From Mixophyes australis (Eukaryota > Chordata > Amphibia > Anura > Limnodynastidae): 64,000 nt of DNA. Positions 1 through 15,450 of this stretch are shown here, piece by piece. The stretch is from NCBI GenBank assembly GCA_036250195.1, contig JAVHZZ010000072.1, positions 62,001-126,000 of the forward strand. Direction: 5' to 3'. The notes below the pieces were generated by a model that worked only from the letters and a program-made list of their open reading frames with translations, was not told the DNA's origin and searched no databases. The translations under genes and the position numbers were made by a program. The first letter of the stretch is position 1; the number at the start of each line of letters is the position of its first letter.

Positions 1-2906
1 CATGATTCAATTTATGATTCATGATTCATGATTCATGATTCAACTCATGATTCATGATTCATGATTCATGATTCATGATTCAATTCATAATTCATGATTC
101 ATGATTCATGATTCAATTTATGATTCATGATTCATGATTCATGATTCAACTCATGATTCATGATTCATGATTCAATTCATGATTCATGATTCGAGTCATG
201 ATTCAATTCATGATTCATGATTCATGATTCATGATTCAATTCATAATTCATGATTCATGATTCATGATTCAATTCAGGATTCTTGATTCATGATTCATGA
301 TTCAATTCATGATTCATGATTTGATTCATGATTCATGATTCATGATTCAATTCATGATTCAATTCATGATTCATGATTCAATTTATGATTCATGATTCAT
401 GATTCATGATTCATTATTCAATTCATGATTCAATTCATGATTCATGATTGATGAATTCAATTCATGATTCATGATTCATGATTTATGATTCAATTCATGA
501 TTCAATTCATGATTCATGATTCAATTCATGATTCATGATTCATGATTCAATTCATGATTCATGATTAGATTCATGAATCATGATTCATGATTTAATTCAT
601 GATTCATGATTCATGATTCAATTCATGATTCATGATTCATGATTCAATTCATGATTCAATTTATGATTTATGAATCATGATTCATAATTTAATTCATGAT
701 TCAATTTATGATTCATGATTCAATTCATGATTCAATTCATGATTCGTGATTCATGATTCAATTCATGATTCATGATTCAATTCATGATTCATGATTAAAT
801 TCATGATTCATGATTCGATTCATGATTCATGATGCATGATTCAATTCATGATTCAAGATTCAATTTGTGATTCATAATTCATGATTCATGATTCAATTCA
901 TGATTCATGATTCATGATTCAATTCATGATTCATGATTCATGATTCATGATTCATGAGTCAATTCATGATTCATGATTCATGATTCAATTCATAATTCAT
1001 GATTCATGATTCATGATTCGATTCATGATTCATGATTCATGATTCAATTTATAATTCATGATTCATGATTCAATTCATGATTCATGATTCGTTTCATGAT
1101 TCTTGATTCATGATTCATGATTCGATTCATGATTCATGATTCAAATTATGATTCATGATTCAGGATTAAATTCATGATTCATGATTCATGATTCAATTCA
1201 TAATTCATGATTAATGATTCATGATTCAATTCATGATTTATGATTCATGATTCATGATTCAATTCATGATTTATGATTCAATTCATGATACATGATTCAT
1301 GATTTATGATTCGATTCATGATTCATGATTCATGATTCATGATTCAATTCATGATTCATGATTCAATTCATGATTCATGATTCAATTCATGATTCATGAT
1401 TCATGATTCATGATTCATGATTCGTGATTCAATTCATGATTCATGATTCATGATTCAATTCATGATTCATGATTCATGATTCATGATTCATGATTCGATT
1501 CATGATTCATGATTCGATTCATGATTCATGATTCGATTCATGATTCATGATTCATGATTCGATTTATGATTCATGATTCATGATTCAATTCATGATTCAT
1601 GATTCATGATTCAATTCATGATTCATGATTCAATTCATGATTCATGATTCATGATTCATGATTCATGATTTGATTCATGATTCATGATTCATGATTCATG
1701 ATTCAATTCATGATTCATGATTCATGATTCATGATTCAATTCATGATTCATGATTCATGATTCATGATTCAATTCATGATTCATGATTCAATTCATGATT
1801 CAATTCATGATTCATGATTCGATTCATGATTCATGATTCAATTCATGATTCATGATTCAATTCATGATTCATGATTCGATTCATGATTCATGATTCAATT
1901 CATGATTCATGATTCAATTCATGATTCAATTCATGATTCATGATTGATGAATTCAATTCATGATTCATGATTCATGATTTATGATTCAATTCATGATTCA
2001 ATTCATGATTCATGATTCAATTCATGATTCATGATTCAATTCATGATTCATGATTTATGATTCAATTAATGATTCATTTCATGATTCATGATTCAATTTA
2101 TGATTCATGATTCATGATTCATGATTCATGATTCAATTCATGATTCAATTCATGATTCATGATTGATGAATTCAATTCATGATTCATGATTCATGATTTA
2201 TGATTCAATTCATGATTAAATTCATGATTCATGATTCAATTCATGATTCATGATTCGATTCATGATTCATGATTCATGATTCATGATTCAATTCATGATT
2301 CATGATTCATGATTCATGATTCAATTCATGATTCATGATTCATGATTCATGATTCAATTCATGATTCATGATTCATGATTCAATTCATGATTCATGATTC
2401 ATGATTCAATTCATGAATCATGATTCATGATTCAATTCATGATTCATGATTCATGATTCATGATTCAATTCATGATTCATGATTCATGATTCAATTCATG
2501 ATTCAATTCATGATTCATGATTCGATTCATGATTCATGATTCAATTCATGATTCATGATTCAATTCATGATTCATGATTCGATTCATGATTCATGATTCA
2601 ATTCATGATTCATGATTCAATTCATGATTCATGATTCGATTCATGATTCAATTCTTGATTCATGATTCATGATTCAATTCATGAATCAATTCATGATTCA
2701 TGATTCAATTTATGATTCATGATTCATGATTCATGATTCAATTCATGATTCAATTCATGATTCATGATTGATGAATTCAATTCATGATTCATGATTCATG
2801 ATTTATGATTCAATTCATGATTCAATTCATGATTCATGATTCAATTCATGATTCATGATTCAATTCATGATTCATGATTCATGATTCAATTCATGATTCA
2901 ATTCAT
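1..2906. repeat. Edge block of the array, few landmark variants
   Basis: This block is heptamer/pentamer satellite without the CCTTTTTATG or TTCGAATCC landmarks that mark later higher-order units. It holds GATTGATGAATTC phrases at about 446, 1942, 2161 and 2766. Each is followed by AATTC, heptamers, then a TTTATG variant, so short local copies of about 219-233 bp are present (1942 to 2161; 2766 to 2999 across the boundary). A TGAGTCA module lies at 955-1318. CAACTC and CGAGTC variants occur in the first 200 bp. Nothing else is seen in this stretch. Confidence 0.85.
955..1318. repeat. TGAGTCA module (first copy)
   Basis: This recurrent variant-rich module starts with TGAGTCA (955-961). It continues through GTTTCATGATTCTTG (about 1091), AAATTATG (about 1143), AGGATT, a TTAATG variant, and GATACATGATTCATG with a following TTTATGATTCG (about 1285-1318). 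The same ordered series recurs across the array, with TGAGTCA at for example 10220, 15754, 20911, 24897, 26335, 27866, 29423 and 34168, and again between 37 and 46 kb. The conserved order of several independent substitutions shows spread by segmental duplication, not repeated mutation. TGAGTCA is the AP-1/GCN4 consensus, but no function is implied by the match alone. Confidence 0.75.
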
Positions 2907-3433
2907 GATTCATGATTCATGATTCATGATTCATGATTCAATTTATGATTCATGATTCATGATTCATGATTCAATTCATGATTCAATTCATGATTCATGA
3001 TTGATGAATTCAATTCATGATTCATGATTCATGATTTATGATTCAATTCATGATTAAATTCATGATTCATGATTCAATTCATGATTCATGATTCAATTCA
3101 TGATTCATGATTCATGATTCAATTCATGATTCAATTTATGATTCATGATTCATGATTCATAATTTAATTCATGATTCAATTTATGATTCATGATTCAATT
3201 CATGATTAAATTCATGATTCATGATTCATGATTCAATTCATGATTCATGATTCAATTCATGATTCATGATTCAATTCATGATTCATGATTCAATTCATGA
3301 TTCATGATTCGATTCATGATTCATGATGCATGATTCAATTCATGATTCATGATTCAATTCATGATTCATGATTCAATTCATGATTCATAATTCATAATTC
3401 ATGATTTAATTCATGGTTCATGATTCAATTCAT

Positions 3434-3467
3434 GATTCGAATCCTGATTCATTTCAAGATTCGAATC
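3434..3467. other. TTCGAATCC words carrying a 10-base palindrome (example pair)
   Basis: ATGATTCGAATCCTGATTC contains GATTCGAATC, a perfect 10-base palindrome, here at 3434-3443 and 3458-3467, the two flanking ATTTCAAG. Single, paired or triple copies recur through the array, for example near 4240, 5588, 7725, 9427, 14213, 19370, 31151, 41895, 45238, 50126-50180 and 58831-58880, and as GTTTCGAATCC in family B. It also supplies CpG, which canonical words lack. Confidence 0.85.
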
Positions 3468-3549
3468 CTGATTCAATTCATGATTCATGATTCATGATTC
3501 AATTCATAATTCATGATTCATGATTCATGATTCAATTCATGATTCATGA

Positions 3550-3697
3550 TTTTATGATTCATGATTCAACTCATGATTCATGATTCATGATTCAATTCAT
3601 GATTCATGATTCATGATTCATGATTTTATGATTCATGATTCAACTCATGATTCATGATTCATGATTCAATTCATGATTCATGATTCATGATTCATGA
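3550..3697. repeat. 74 bp local tandem duplication
   Basis: TTTTATG at 3550 and CAACTC at 3567 recur at 3624 and 3641, a 74 bp shift. The same word order (TTTTATG, heptamer, CAACTC, heptamers, AATTC, heptamers) is read twice. Copy B (around 5696-5720) has it only once, so the duplication is private to copy A and postdates the 2.1 kb duplication, or was lost from B. Confidence 0.85.
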
Positions 3698-5059
3698 TTC
3701 ATGATTCAATTCATGATTCATGATTCATGATTCAATTCATGATTCATGATTCCTTTTTATGATTCTTGATTCATGATTCATGATTCGATTCATGATTCAT
3801 GATTCGATTCATGATTCATGATTCATGATTTAATTCATGATTCATAATTCATGATTCATGATTCAATTCATGATTCATGATTCAATTCATAATTCATGAT
3901 TCATGATTCATGATTTAATTTATGATTCTTGATTCATGATTCATGATTCATGATTCGATTCATGATTCATGATTCATGATTCATGATTCATAATTTAATT
4001 GATGATTCAATTTATGATTCATGATTCAATTCATGATTAAATTCATGATTCATGATTCAATTCATGATTCATGATTCAATTCATGATTCATGATTCAATT
4101 CATGATTCATGATTCGATTCATGATTCATGATGCATGATTCAATTCATGATTCATGATTCAATTCATGATTCATGATTCAATTCATGATTCATAATTCAT
4201 GATTCATGATTCAATTCATGATTCATGATTCAATTCATGATTCGAATCCTGATTCAATTCATGATTCGAATCCTGATTCAATTCATGATTCATGATTCAT
4301 GATTCAATTCATAATTCATGATTCATGATTCATGATTCAATTTATGATTCATGATACATGATTCATGATTCAACTCATGATTCATGATTCATGATTCAAT
4401 TCATGATTCATGATTCATGATTCATGATTCATGATTCGAGTCATGATTCATGATTCATGATTCAATTCATGATTCATGATTCATGATTCAATTCATGATT
4501 CATGATTCCTTTTTATGATTCTTGATTCATGATTCATGATTCGATTCATGATTCATGATTCATGATTCAATTCATGATTCATGATTCATAATTCATGATT
4601 CATGATTCAATTCATGATTCATGATTCATGATTCATGATTCATGATTCAATTCATAATTCATGATTCATGATTCATGATTCAATTCATGATTCTTGATTC
4701 ATGATTCATGATTCAATTCATGATTCATGATTCGATTCATGATTCATGATTCATGATTCATGATTCATGTTTCAATTCATGATTCAATTCATGATTCATG
4801 ATTCAATTTATGATTCATGATTCATGATTCATGATTCAATTCATGATTCAATTCATGATTCATGATTGATGAATTCAATTCATGATTCATGATTCATGAT
4901 TTATGATTCAATTCATGATTCAATTCATGATTCATGATTCAATTCATGATTCATGATTCATGATTCAATTCATGATTCATGATTCATGATTCAATTCATG
5001 ATTCATGATTCAATTCATGATTCATGATTTTATGATTCATGATTCAACTCATGATTCAT

Positions 5060-7131
5060 GATTCATGATTCATGATTCATGATTCATGATTCAATTTATG
5101 ATTCATGATTCATGATTCATGATTCAATTCATGATTCAATTCATGATTCATGATTGATGAATTCAATTCATGATTCATGATTCATGATTTATGATTCAAT
5201 TCATGATTAAATTCATGATTCATGATTCAATTCATGATTCATGATTCAATTCATGATTCATGATTCATGATTCAATTCATGATTCAATTTATGATTCATG
5301 ATTCATGATTCATAATTTAATTCATGATTCAATTTATGATTCATGATTCAATTCATGATTAAATTCATGATTCATGATTCATGATTCAATTCATGATTCA
5401 TGATTCAATTCATGATTCATGATTCAATTCATGATTCATGATTCAATTCATGATTCATGATTCGATTCATGATTCATGATGCATGATTCAATTCATGATT
5501 CATGATTCAATTCATGATTCATGATTCAATTCATGATTCATAATTCATAATTCATGATTTAATTCATGGTTCATGATTCAATTCATGATTCGAATCCTGA
5601 TTCATTTCAAGATTCGAATCCTGATTCAATTCATGATTCATGATTCATGATTCAATTCATAATTCATGATTCATGATTCAATTCATGATTCATGATTTTA
5701 TGATTCATGATTCAACTCATGATTCATGATTCATGATTCAATTCATGATTCATGATTCATGATTCATGATTCATGATTCAATTCATGATTCATGATTCAT
5801 GATTCAATTCATGATTCATGATTCCTTTTTATGATTCTTGATTCATGATTCATGATTCGATTCATGATTCATGATTCGATTCATGATTCATGATTCATGA
5901 TTTAATTCATGATTCATAATTCATGATTCATGATTCAATTCATGATTCATGATTCAATTCATAATTCATGATTCATGATTCATGATTTAATTTATGATTC
6001 TTGATTCATGATTCATGATTCATGATTCGATTCATGATTCATGATTCATGATTCATGATTCATAATTTAATTGATGATTCAATTTATGATTCATGATTCA
6101 ATTCATGATTAAATTCATGATTCATGATTCAATTCATGATTCATGATTCAATTCATGATTCATGATTCAATTCATGATTCATGATTCGATTCATGATTCA
6201 TGATGCATGATTCAATTCATGATTCATGATTCAATTCATGATTCATGATTCAATTCATGATTCATAATTCATGATTCATGATTCAATTCATGATTCATGA
6301 TTCAATTCATGATTCGAATCCTGATTCAATTCATGATTCGAATCCTGATTCAATTCATGATTCATGATTCAATTCATAATTCATGATTCATGATTCATGA
6401 TTCAATTTATGATTCATGATTCATGATTCATGATTCAACTCATGATTCATGATTCATGATTCAATTCATGATTCATGATTCATGATTCATGATTCATGAT
6501 TCGAGTCATGATTCATGATTCATGATTCAATTCATGATTCATGATTCATGATTCAATTCATGATTCATGATTCCTTTTTATGATTCTTGATTCATGATTC
6601 ATGATTCGATTCATGATTCATGATTCATGATTCAATTCATGATTCATGATTCATAATTCATGATTCATGATTCAATTCATGATTCATGATTCATGATTCA
6701 TGATTCAATTCATAATTCATGATTCATGATTCATGATTCAATTCATGATTCTTGATTCATGATTCATGATTCAATTCATGATTCATGATTCGATTCATGA
6801 TTCATGATTCATGATTCATGATTCATGTTTCAATTCATGATTCAATTCATGATTCATGATTCAATTTATGATTCATGATTCATGATTCATGATTCATGAT
6901 TCAATTCATGATTCAATTCATGATTCATGATTGATGAATTCAATTCATGATTCATGATTCATGATTTATGATTCAATTCATGATTCAATTCATGATTCAT
7001 GATTCAATTCATGATTCATGATTCATGATTCAATTCATGATTCATGATTCATGATTCAATTCATGATTCATGATTCAATTCATGATTCATGATTTTATGA
7101 TTCATGATTCAACTCATGATTCATGATTCAT
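5060..7131. repeat. Higher-order unit A, second copy (about 2072 bp)
   Basis: This is the tandem copy of 2907-5059, with all landmarks in the same order: GATTGATGAA 5152, ATGGTT 5566, TTCAAG 5606, CAACTC 5713, CCTTTTT 5824, CAACTC 6436, CCTTTTT 6573, GATTGATGAA 6929, CAACTC 7110. It lacks the 74 bp duplication. Its right part (from about 6753) is also the start of the next repeat pair (1703 bp period), so the two duplications overlap in position and happened at different times. Confidence 0.85.
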
Positions 7132-8455
7132 GATTCAATTCATGATTCATGATTCATGATTCATGATTCATGATTCAATTCATGATTCATGATTCATGAT
7201 TCAATTCATGATTCATGATTCCTTTTTATGATTCTTGATTCATGATTCATGATTCGATTCATGATTCATGATTCGATTCATGATTCATGATTCATGATTC
7301 AATTCATGATTCATAATTCATGATTCATGATTCAATTCATGATTCATGATTCATGATTCAATTCATAATTCAGGATTCATGATTCATGATTCAATTTATG
7401 ATTCTTGATTCATGATTCATGATTCATGATTCGATTCATGATTCATGATTCATGATTCATGATTCATAATTTAATTCATGATTCAATTTATGATTCATGA
7501 TTCAATTCATGATTAAATTCATGATTCATGATTCATGATTCAATTCATGATTCATGATTCAATTCATGATTCATGATTCAATTCATGATTCATGATTCGA
7601 TTCATGATTCATGATGCATGATTCAATTCATGATTCATGATTCAATTCATGATTCATGATTCAATTCATGATTCATAATTCATGATTCATGATTCAATTC
7701 ATGATTCATGATTCAATTCATGATTCGAATCCTGATTCAATTCATGATTTGAATCCTGATTCAATTCATGATTCATGATTCATGATTCAATTCATAATTC
7801 ATGATTCATGATTCATGATTCAATTTATGATTCATGATTCATGATTCATGATTCAACTCATGATTCATGATTCATGATTCAATTCATGATTCATGATTCA
7901 TGATTCATGATTCATGATTCGAGTCATGATTCATGATTCATGATTCAATTCATGATTCATGATTCATGATTCAATTCATGATTCATGATTCCTTTTTATG
8001 ATTCTTGATTCATGATTCATGATTCGATTCATGATTCATGATTCATGATTCAATTCATGATTCATGATTCATAATTCATGATTCATGATTCAATTCATGA
8101 TTCATGATTCATGATTCATGATTCATGATTCAATTCATAATTCATGATTCATGATTCATGATTCAATTCATGATTCTTGATTCATGATTCATAATTCAAT
8201 TCATGATTCATGATTCGATTCATGATTCATGATTCATGATTCATGATTCATGTTTCAATTCATGATTCAATTCATGATTCATGATTCAATTTATGATTCA
8301 TGATTCATGATTCATGATTCATGATTCAATTCATGATTCAATTCATGATTTATGATTGATGAATTCAATTCATGATTCATGATTCATGATTTATGATTCA
8401 ATTCATGATTCAATTCATGATTCATGATTCAATTCATGATTCATGATTCAATTCA
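6753..8455. repeat. Higher-order unit C, first copy (1703 bp)
   Basis: Landmarks recur exactly 1703 bp downstream: the CG of TTCGATTC 6791/8494, GTTTC 6827/8530, GATTGATGAA 6929/8632, CAACTC 7110/8813, CCTTTTT 7221/8924 and 7991/9694. The left junction is placed where a CTTGATTC word upstream of 6760 is replaced by an ordinary heptamer upstream of 8460. Six landmarks with no offset drift suggest a fairly recent duplication. Confidence 0.88.
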
Positions 8456-10165
8456 TGATTCATGATTCATGATTCAATTCATGATTCATGATTCGATTCA
8501 TGATTCATGATTCATGATTCATGATTCATGTTTCAATTCATGATTCAATTCATGATTCATGATTCAATTTATGATTCATGATTCATGATTCATGATTCAT
8601 GATTCAATTCATGATTCAATTCATGATTCATGATTGATGAATTCAATTCATGATTCATGATTCATGATTTATGATTCAATTCATGATTCAATTCATGATT
8701 CATGATTCAATTCATGATTCATGATTCATGATTCAATTCATGATTCATGATTCATGATTCAATTCATGATTCATGATTCAATTCATGATTCATGATTTTA
8801 TGATTCATGATTCAACTCATGATTCATGATTCATGATTCAATTCATGATTCATGATTCATGATTCATGATTCATGATTCAATTCATGATTCATGATTCAT
8901 GATTCAATTCATGATTCATGATTCCTTTTTATGATTCTTGATTCATGATTCATGATTCGATTCATGATTCATGATTCGATTCATGATTCATGATTCATGA
9001 TTCAATTCATGATTCATAATTCATGATTCATGATTCAATTCATGATTCATGATTCATGATTCAATTCATAATTCAGGATTCATGATTCATGATTCAATTT
9101 ATGATTCTTGATTCATGATTCATGATTCATGATTCGATTCATGATTCATGATTCATGATTCATGATTCATAATTTAATTCATGATTCAATTTATGATTCA
9201 TGATTCAATTCATGATTAAATTCATGATTCATGATTCATGATTCAATTCATGATTCATGATTCAATTCATGATTCATGATTCAATTCATGATTCATGATT
9301 CGATTCATGATTCATGATGCATGATTCAATTCATGATTCATGATTCAATTCATGATTCATGATTCAATTCATGATTCATAATTCATGATTCATGATTCAA
9401 TTCATGATTCATGATTCAATTCATGATTCGAATCCTGATTCAATTCATGATTCGAATCCTGATTCAATTCATGATTCATGATTCATGATTCAATTCATAA
9501 TTCATGATTCATGATTCATGATTCAATTTATGATTCATGATTCATGATTCATGATTCAACTCATGATTCATGATTCATGATTCAATTCATGATTCATGAT
9601 TCATGATTCATGATTCATGATTCGAGTCATGATTCATGATTCATGATTCAATTCATGATTCATGATTCATGATTCAATTCATGATTCATGATTCCTTTTT
9701 ATGATTCTTGATTCATGATTCATGATTCGATTCATGATTCATGATTCATGATTCAATTCATGATTCATGATTCATAATTCATGATTCATGATTCAATTCA
9801 TGATTCATGATTCATGATTCATGATTCATGATTCAATTCATAATTCATGATTCATGATTCATGATTCAATTCATGATTCTTGATTCATGATTCATAATTC
9901 AATTCATGATTCATGATTCGATTCATGATTCATGATTCATGATTCATGATTCATGATTCATGTTTCAATTCATGATTCAATTCATGATTCATGATTCAAT
10001 TTATGATTCATGATTCATGATTCATGATTCATGATTCAATTCATGATTCAATTCATGATTTATGATTGATGAATTCAATTCATGATTCATGATTCATGAT
10101 TTATGATTCAATTCATGATTCAATTCATGATTCATGATTCAATTCATGATTCATGATTCAATTCA
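8456..10165. repeat. Higher-order unit C, second copy (about 1710 bp)
   Basis: This is the tandem copy of 6753-8455. The offset is 1703 until 9694 and 1710 at GATTGATGAA (8354/10064), because one extra heptamer was added before GTTTC near 9950. Similarity ends close to 10200, where the first copy continues into TTCGATTC and this one into plain heptamers and TGAGTCA. Confidence 0.87.
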
Positions 10166-11018
10166 TGATTCATGATTCATGATTCAATTCATGATTCATG
10201 ATTCATGATTCATGATTCATGAGTCAATTCATGATTCATGATTCATGATTCAATTCATAATTCATGATTCATGATTCATGATTCGATTCATGATTCATGA
10301 TTCATGATTCAATTTATAATTCATGATTCATGATTCAATTCATGATTCATGATTCTTGATTCATGATTAATGATTCGATTCATGATTCATGATTCATGAT
10401 TCAAATTATGATTCATGATTCAGGATTCAATTCATGATTCATGATTCATGATTCATGATTCAATTCATAATTCATGATTAATGATTCATGATTCAATTCA
10501 TGATTTATGATTCATGATTCATGATTCATGATTCAATTCATGATTCATGATTCATGATTCAATTCATGATACATTATTCATGATTTATGATTCGATTCAT
10601 GATTCATGATTCATGATTCAATTCATGATTCATGATTCATGATTCATGATTCATGATTCATGATTCGATTCATGATTCATGATTCATGATTCATGATTCA
10701 TGATTCATGATTCGATTCATGATTCATGATTCATGATTCGATTCATGATTCATGATTCATGATTCAATTCATGATTCATGATTCAAGATTCATGATTCAT
10801 GATTCGATTCATGATTCATGATTCAATTCATGATTAATGATTCATGATTCAATTCATGATTCATGATTCAATTCATGATTCAATTCATGATTTATGATTC
10901 GATTCATGATTCTTGATTCATGAATCGATTCATGATTCATGATTCATGATTCAATTCATGATTCATGATTCAATTCATGATTCATGATTCATGATTCATG
11001 ATTCATGATTCATGATTC
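10166..11018. repeat. TGAGTCA-type block between higher-order units
   Basis: This satellite block is rich in single-base word variants: TGAGTCA at 10220, AAATTATG near 10403, AGGATT, TTAATG, and a GATACATTATTC word near 10567. Many TTCGATTC (pentamer GATTC) words follow up to 11018. The variant order matches the module at 955-1318. The GATACATTATTC form, instead of GATACATGATTC, is shared with the copies near 16.1, 21.3, 25.3, 29.8 and 34.5 kb, so those copies form a sub-lineage. No gene or other element is seen. Confidence 0.78.
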
Positions 11019-13228
11019 GATTCATGATTCATGATTCATGATTCATGATTCATGACTCAATTCATGATTCATGATTCATGATTCATGATTCAATTCATGA
11101 TTCATTATTCATGATTCATGATTCAATTCATGATTCATGATTCATGATTCAATTCATGATTCAATTCATGATTCATGATTCGATTCATGATCCATGATTC
11201 AATTCATGATTCATGATTCAATTCATGATTCATGATTCGATTCATGATTCATGATTCAATTCATGATTCATGATTCAATTCATGATTCATGATTCAAATC
11301 ATGATTCAATTCATGATTCATGATTCAATTTATGATTCATGATTCATGATTCATGATTCAATTCATGATTCAATTCATGATTCATGATTGATGAATTCAA
11401 TTCATGATTCATGATTCATGATTTATGATTCAATTCATGATTCAATTCATGATTCATGATTCAATTCATGATTCATGATTCAATTCATGATTCATGATTC
11501 ATGATTCAATTCATGATTCAATTCATGATTCATGATTCATGATTCAATTTATGATTCATGATTCATGATTCATGATTCATGATTCAATTCATGATTCAAT
11601 TCATGATTCATGATTGATGAATTCAATTCATGATTCATGATTCATGATTTATGATTCAATTCATGATTCATGATTCAATTCATGATTCATGATTCAATTC
11701 ATGATTCATGATTCATGATTCAATTCATGATTCAATTTATGATTCATGATTCATGATTCATAATTTAATTCATGATTCAATTTATGATTCATGATTCAAT
11801 TCATGATTAAATTCATGATTCATGATTCATGATTCAATTCATGATTCATGATTAAATTCATGATTCATGATTCGATTCATGATTCATGATGCATGATTCA
11901 ATTCATGATTCATGATTCAATTCATGATTCATGATTCAATTCATGATTCATAATTCATGATTCATGATTCAATTCATGGTTCATGATTCAATTCATGATT
12001 CGAATCCTGATTCATTTCAAGATTCGAATCCTGATTCAATTCATGATTCATGATTCATGATTCAATTCATAATTCATGATTCATGATTCATGATTCAATT
12101 CATGATTCATGATTTTATGATTCATGATTCATGATTCATGATTCAATTCATGATTCATGATTCATGATTCAATTCATGATTCATGATTCCTTTTTATGAT
12201 ATTTGATTCATGATTCATGATTCGATTCATGATTCATGATTCATGATTCAATTCATGATTCATGATTCATAATTCATGATTTAATTCATGATTCATGATT
12301 TTATGATTCATGATTCAACTCATGATTCATGATTCATGATTCATGATTCATGATTCAATTCATGATTCATGATTCATGATTCAATTCATGATTCATGATT
12401 CCTTTTTATGATTTTTGATTCATGATTCATGATTCGATTCATGATTCATGATTCGATTCATGATTCATGATTCAATTCATGATTCATGATTCATAATTCA
12501 TGATTCATGATTCAATTCATGATTCATGATTCAATTCATAATTCATGATTCATGATTCATGATTCAATTCATGATTCTTGATTCATGATTCATGATTCAT
12601 GATTCATAATTTAATTCATGATTCAATTCATGATTCATGATTCAATTCATGATTCATGATTCAATTCATGATTCATGATTCGATTCATGATTCATGATGC
12701 ATGATTCAATTCATGATTCATGATTCAATTCATGATTCATGATTCAATTCATGATTCATAATTCATGATTCATGATTCAATTCATGATTCATGATTCAAT
12801 TCATGATTCATGATTCAATTCATGATTCGAATCCTGATTCAATTCATGATTCATGATTCATGATTCAATTCATAATTCATGATTCATGATTCATGATTCA
12901 ATTTATGATTCATGATTCATGATTCATGATTCAACTCATGATTCATGATTCATGATTCAATTCATGATTCATGATTCATGATTCATGATTCATGATTCAA
13001 TTCATGATTCATGATTCGTGATTCAATTCATGATTCATGATTCCTTTTTATGATTCTTGATTCATGATTCATGATTCGATTCATGATTCATGATTCAATT
13101 TATGATTCATGATTCATAATTCATGATTCATGATTCAATTCATGATTCATGATTCATGATTCAATTCATAATTCATGATTCATGATTCATCATTCAATTC
13201 ATGATTCATGATTCATGATTCATGATTC
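11019..13228. repeat. Higher-order unit E, first copy (about 2.2 kb)
   Basis: Landmarks repeat about 2.2 kb downstream: TTCGATTC 11018/13228 (2210), TGACTCA 11053/13256 (2203), GATTGATGAA 11386/13589 and 11612/13815 (2203). The offset then drifts: CCTTTTT 12189/14416 (2227), 12401/14654 (2253) and 13043/15303 (2260). The steps are sums of 5 and 7 bp words, as expected if whole words or phrases are gained or lost. CCTTTTTATG at 12189 is followed by the rare ATATTTG word and that at 12401 by ATTTTTG, and both pairs are conserved in the second copy. Confidence 0.82.
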
Positions 13229-15450
13229 GATTCATGATTCATGATTCATGATTCATGACTCAATTCATGATTCATGATTCATGATTCATGATTCAATTCA
13301 TGATTCATTATTCATGATTCATGATTCAATTCATGATTCATGATTCATGATTCAATTCATGATTCAATTCATGATTCATGATTCGATTCATGATTCATGA
13401 TTCAATTCATGATTCATGATTCAATTCATGATTCATGATTCGATTCATGATTCATGATTCAATTCATGATTCATGATTCAATTCATGATTCATGATTCAA
13501 ATCATGATTCAATTCATGATTCATGATTCAATTTATGATTCATGATTCATGATTCATGATTCAATTCATGATTCAATTCATGATTCATGATTGATGAATT
13601 CAATTCATGATTCATGATTCATGATTTATGATTCAATTCATGATTCAATTCATGATTCATGATTCAATTCATGATTCATGATTCAATTCATGATTCATGA
13701 TTCATGATTCAATTCATGATTCAATTCATGATTCATGATTCATGATTCAATTTATGATTCATGATTCATGATTCATGATTCATGATTCAATTCATGATTC
13801 AATTCATGATTCATGATTGATGAATTCAATTCATGATTCATGATTCATGATTTATGATTCAATTCATGATTCATGATTCAATTCATGATTCATGATTCAA
13901 TTCATGATTCATGATTCATGATTCAATTCATGATTCAATTTATGATTCATGATTCATGATTCATAATTTAATTCATGATTCAATTTATGATTCATGATTC
14001 AATTCATGATTAAATTCATGATTCATGATTCAATTCATGATTCATGATTCAATTCATGATTCATGATTAAATTCATGATTCATGATTCGATTCATGATTC
14101 ATGATGCATGATTCAATTCATGATTCATGATTCAATTCATGATTCATGATTCAATTCATGATTCATAATTCATGATTCATGATTCAATTCATGGTTCATG
14201 ATTCAATTCATGATTCGAATCCTGATTCATTTCAAGATTCGAATCCTGATTCAATTCATGATTCATGATTCATGATTCAATTCATAATTCATGATTCATG
14301 ATTCATGATTCAATTCATGATTCATGATTTTATGATTCATGATTCAACTCATGATTCATGATTCATGATTCAATTCATGATTCATGATTCATGATTCAAT
14401 TCATGATTCATGATTCCTTTTTATGATATTTGATTCATGATTCATGATTCGATTCATGATTCATGATTCATGATTCAATTCATGATTCATGATTCATAAT
14501 TCATGATTTAATTCATGATTCATGATTTTATGATTCATGATTCAACTCATGATTCATGATTCATGATTCAATTCATGATTCATGATTCATGATTCATGAT
14601 TCATGATTCAATTCATGATTCATGATTCATGATTCAATTCATGATTCATGATTCCTTTTTATGATTTTTGATTCATGATTCATGATTCGATTCATGATTC
14701 ATGATTCGATTCATGATTCATGATTCAATTCATGATTCATGATTCATAATTCATGATTCATGATTCAATTCATGATTCATGATTCATGATTCAATTCATA
14801 ATTCATGATTCATGATTCATGATTCAATTCATGATTCTTGATTCATGATTCATGATTCATGATTCATAATTTAATTCATGATTCAATTCATGATTCATGA
14901 TTCAATTCATGATTCATGATTCAATTCATGATTCATGATTCGATTCATGATTCATGATGCATGATTCAATTCATGATTCATGATTCAATTCATGATTCAT
15001 GATTCAATTCATGATTCATAATTCATGATTCATGATTCAATTCATGATTCATGATTCAATTCATGATTCATGATTCAATTCATGATTCGAATCCTGATTC
15101 AATTCATGATTCATGATTCATGATTCAATTCATAATTCATGATTCATGATTCATGATTCAATTTATGATTCATGATTCATGATTCATGATTCAACTCATG
15201 ATTCATGATTCATGATTCAATTCATGATTCATGATTCATGATTCATGATTCATGATTCAATTCATGATTCATGATTCATGATTCAATTCATGATTCATGA
15301 TTCCTTTTTATGATTCTTGATTCATGATTCATGATTCGATTCATGATTCATGATTCAATTCATGATTCATGATTCATAATTCATGATTCATGATTCAATT
15401 CATGATTCATGATTCATGATTCATGATTCAATTCATAATTCTTGATTCAT
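13229..15450. repeat. Higher-order unit E, second copy (about 2.2 kb)
   Basis: This is the tandem copy of 11019-13228 with the same order: TGACTCA, two GATTGATGAA, TTCAAG/TTCGAATCC, CAACTC, then CCTTTTT at 14416 (ATATTTG form), 14654 (ATTTTTG form) and 15303. The larger internal spacings show phrase insertions after duplication. From 14160 onward it is also the left part of the 5157 bp unit, so it was copied again as part of that event. Confidence 0.8.

Larger units (their letters stand above)
2907..5059. repeat. Higher-order unit A, first copy (2153 bp)
   Basis: This is the first of two adjacent copies. Landmarks in register with the next copy at offset 2153 are AATTTA 2940/5093, GATTGATGAA 2999/5152, ATGGTT 3413/5566 and TTCAAG 3453/5606. 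The offset falls to 2072 after a private 74 bp tandem duplication in this copy (CCTTTTT 3752/5824) and to 2065 further on (CAACTC 4371/6436 and 5045/7110; CCTTTTT 4508/6573). The left edge is set where the number of heptamers before AATTTA differs (four here, five before 5093). It carries CCTTTTTATG at 3752 and 4508 and several TTCGAATCC words. Confidence 0.85.
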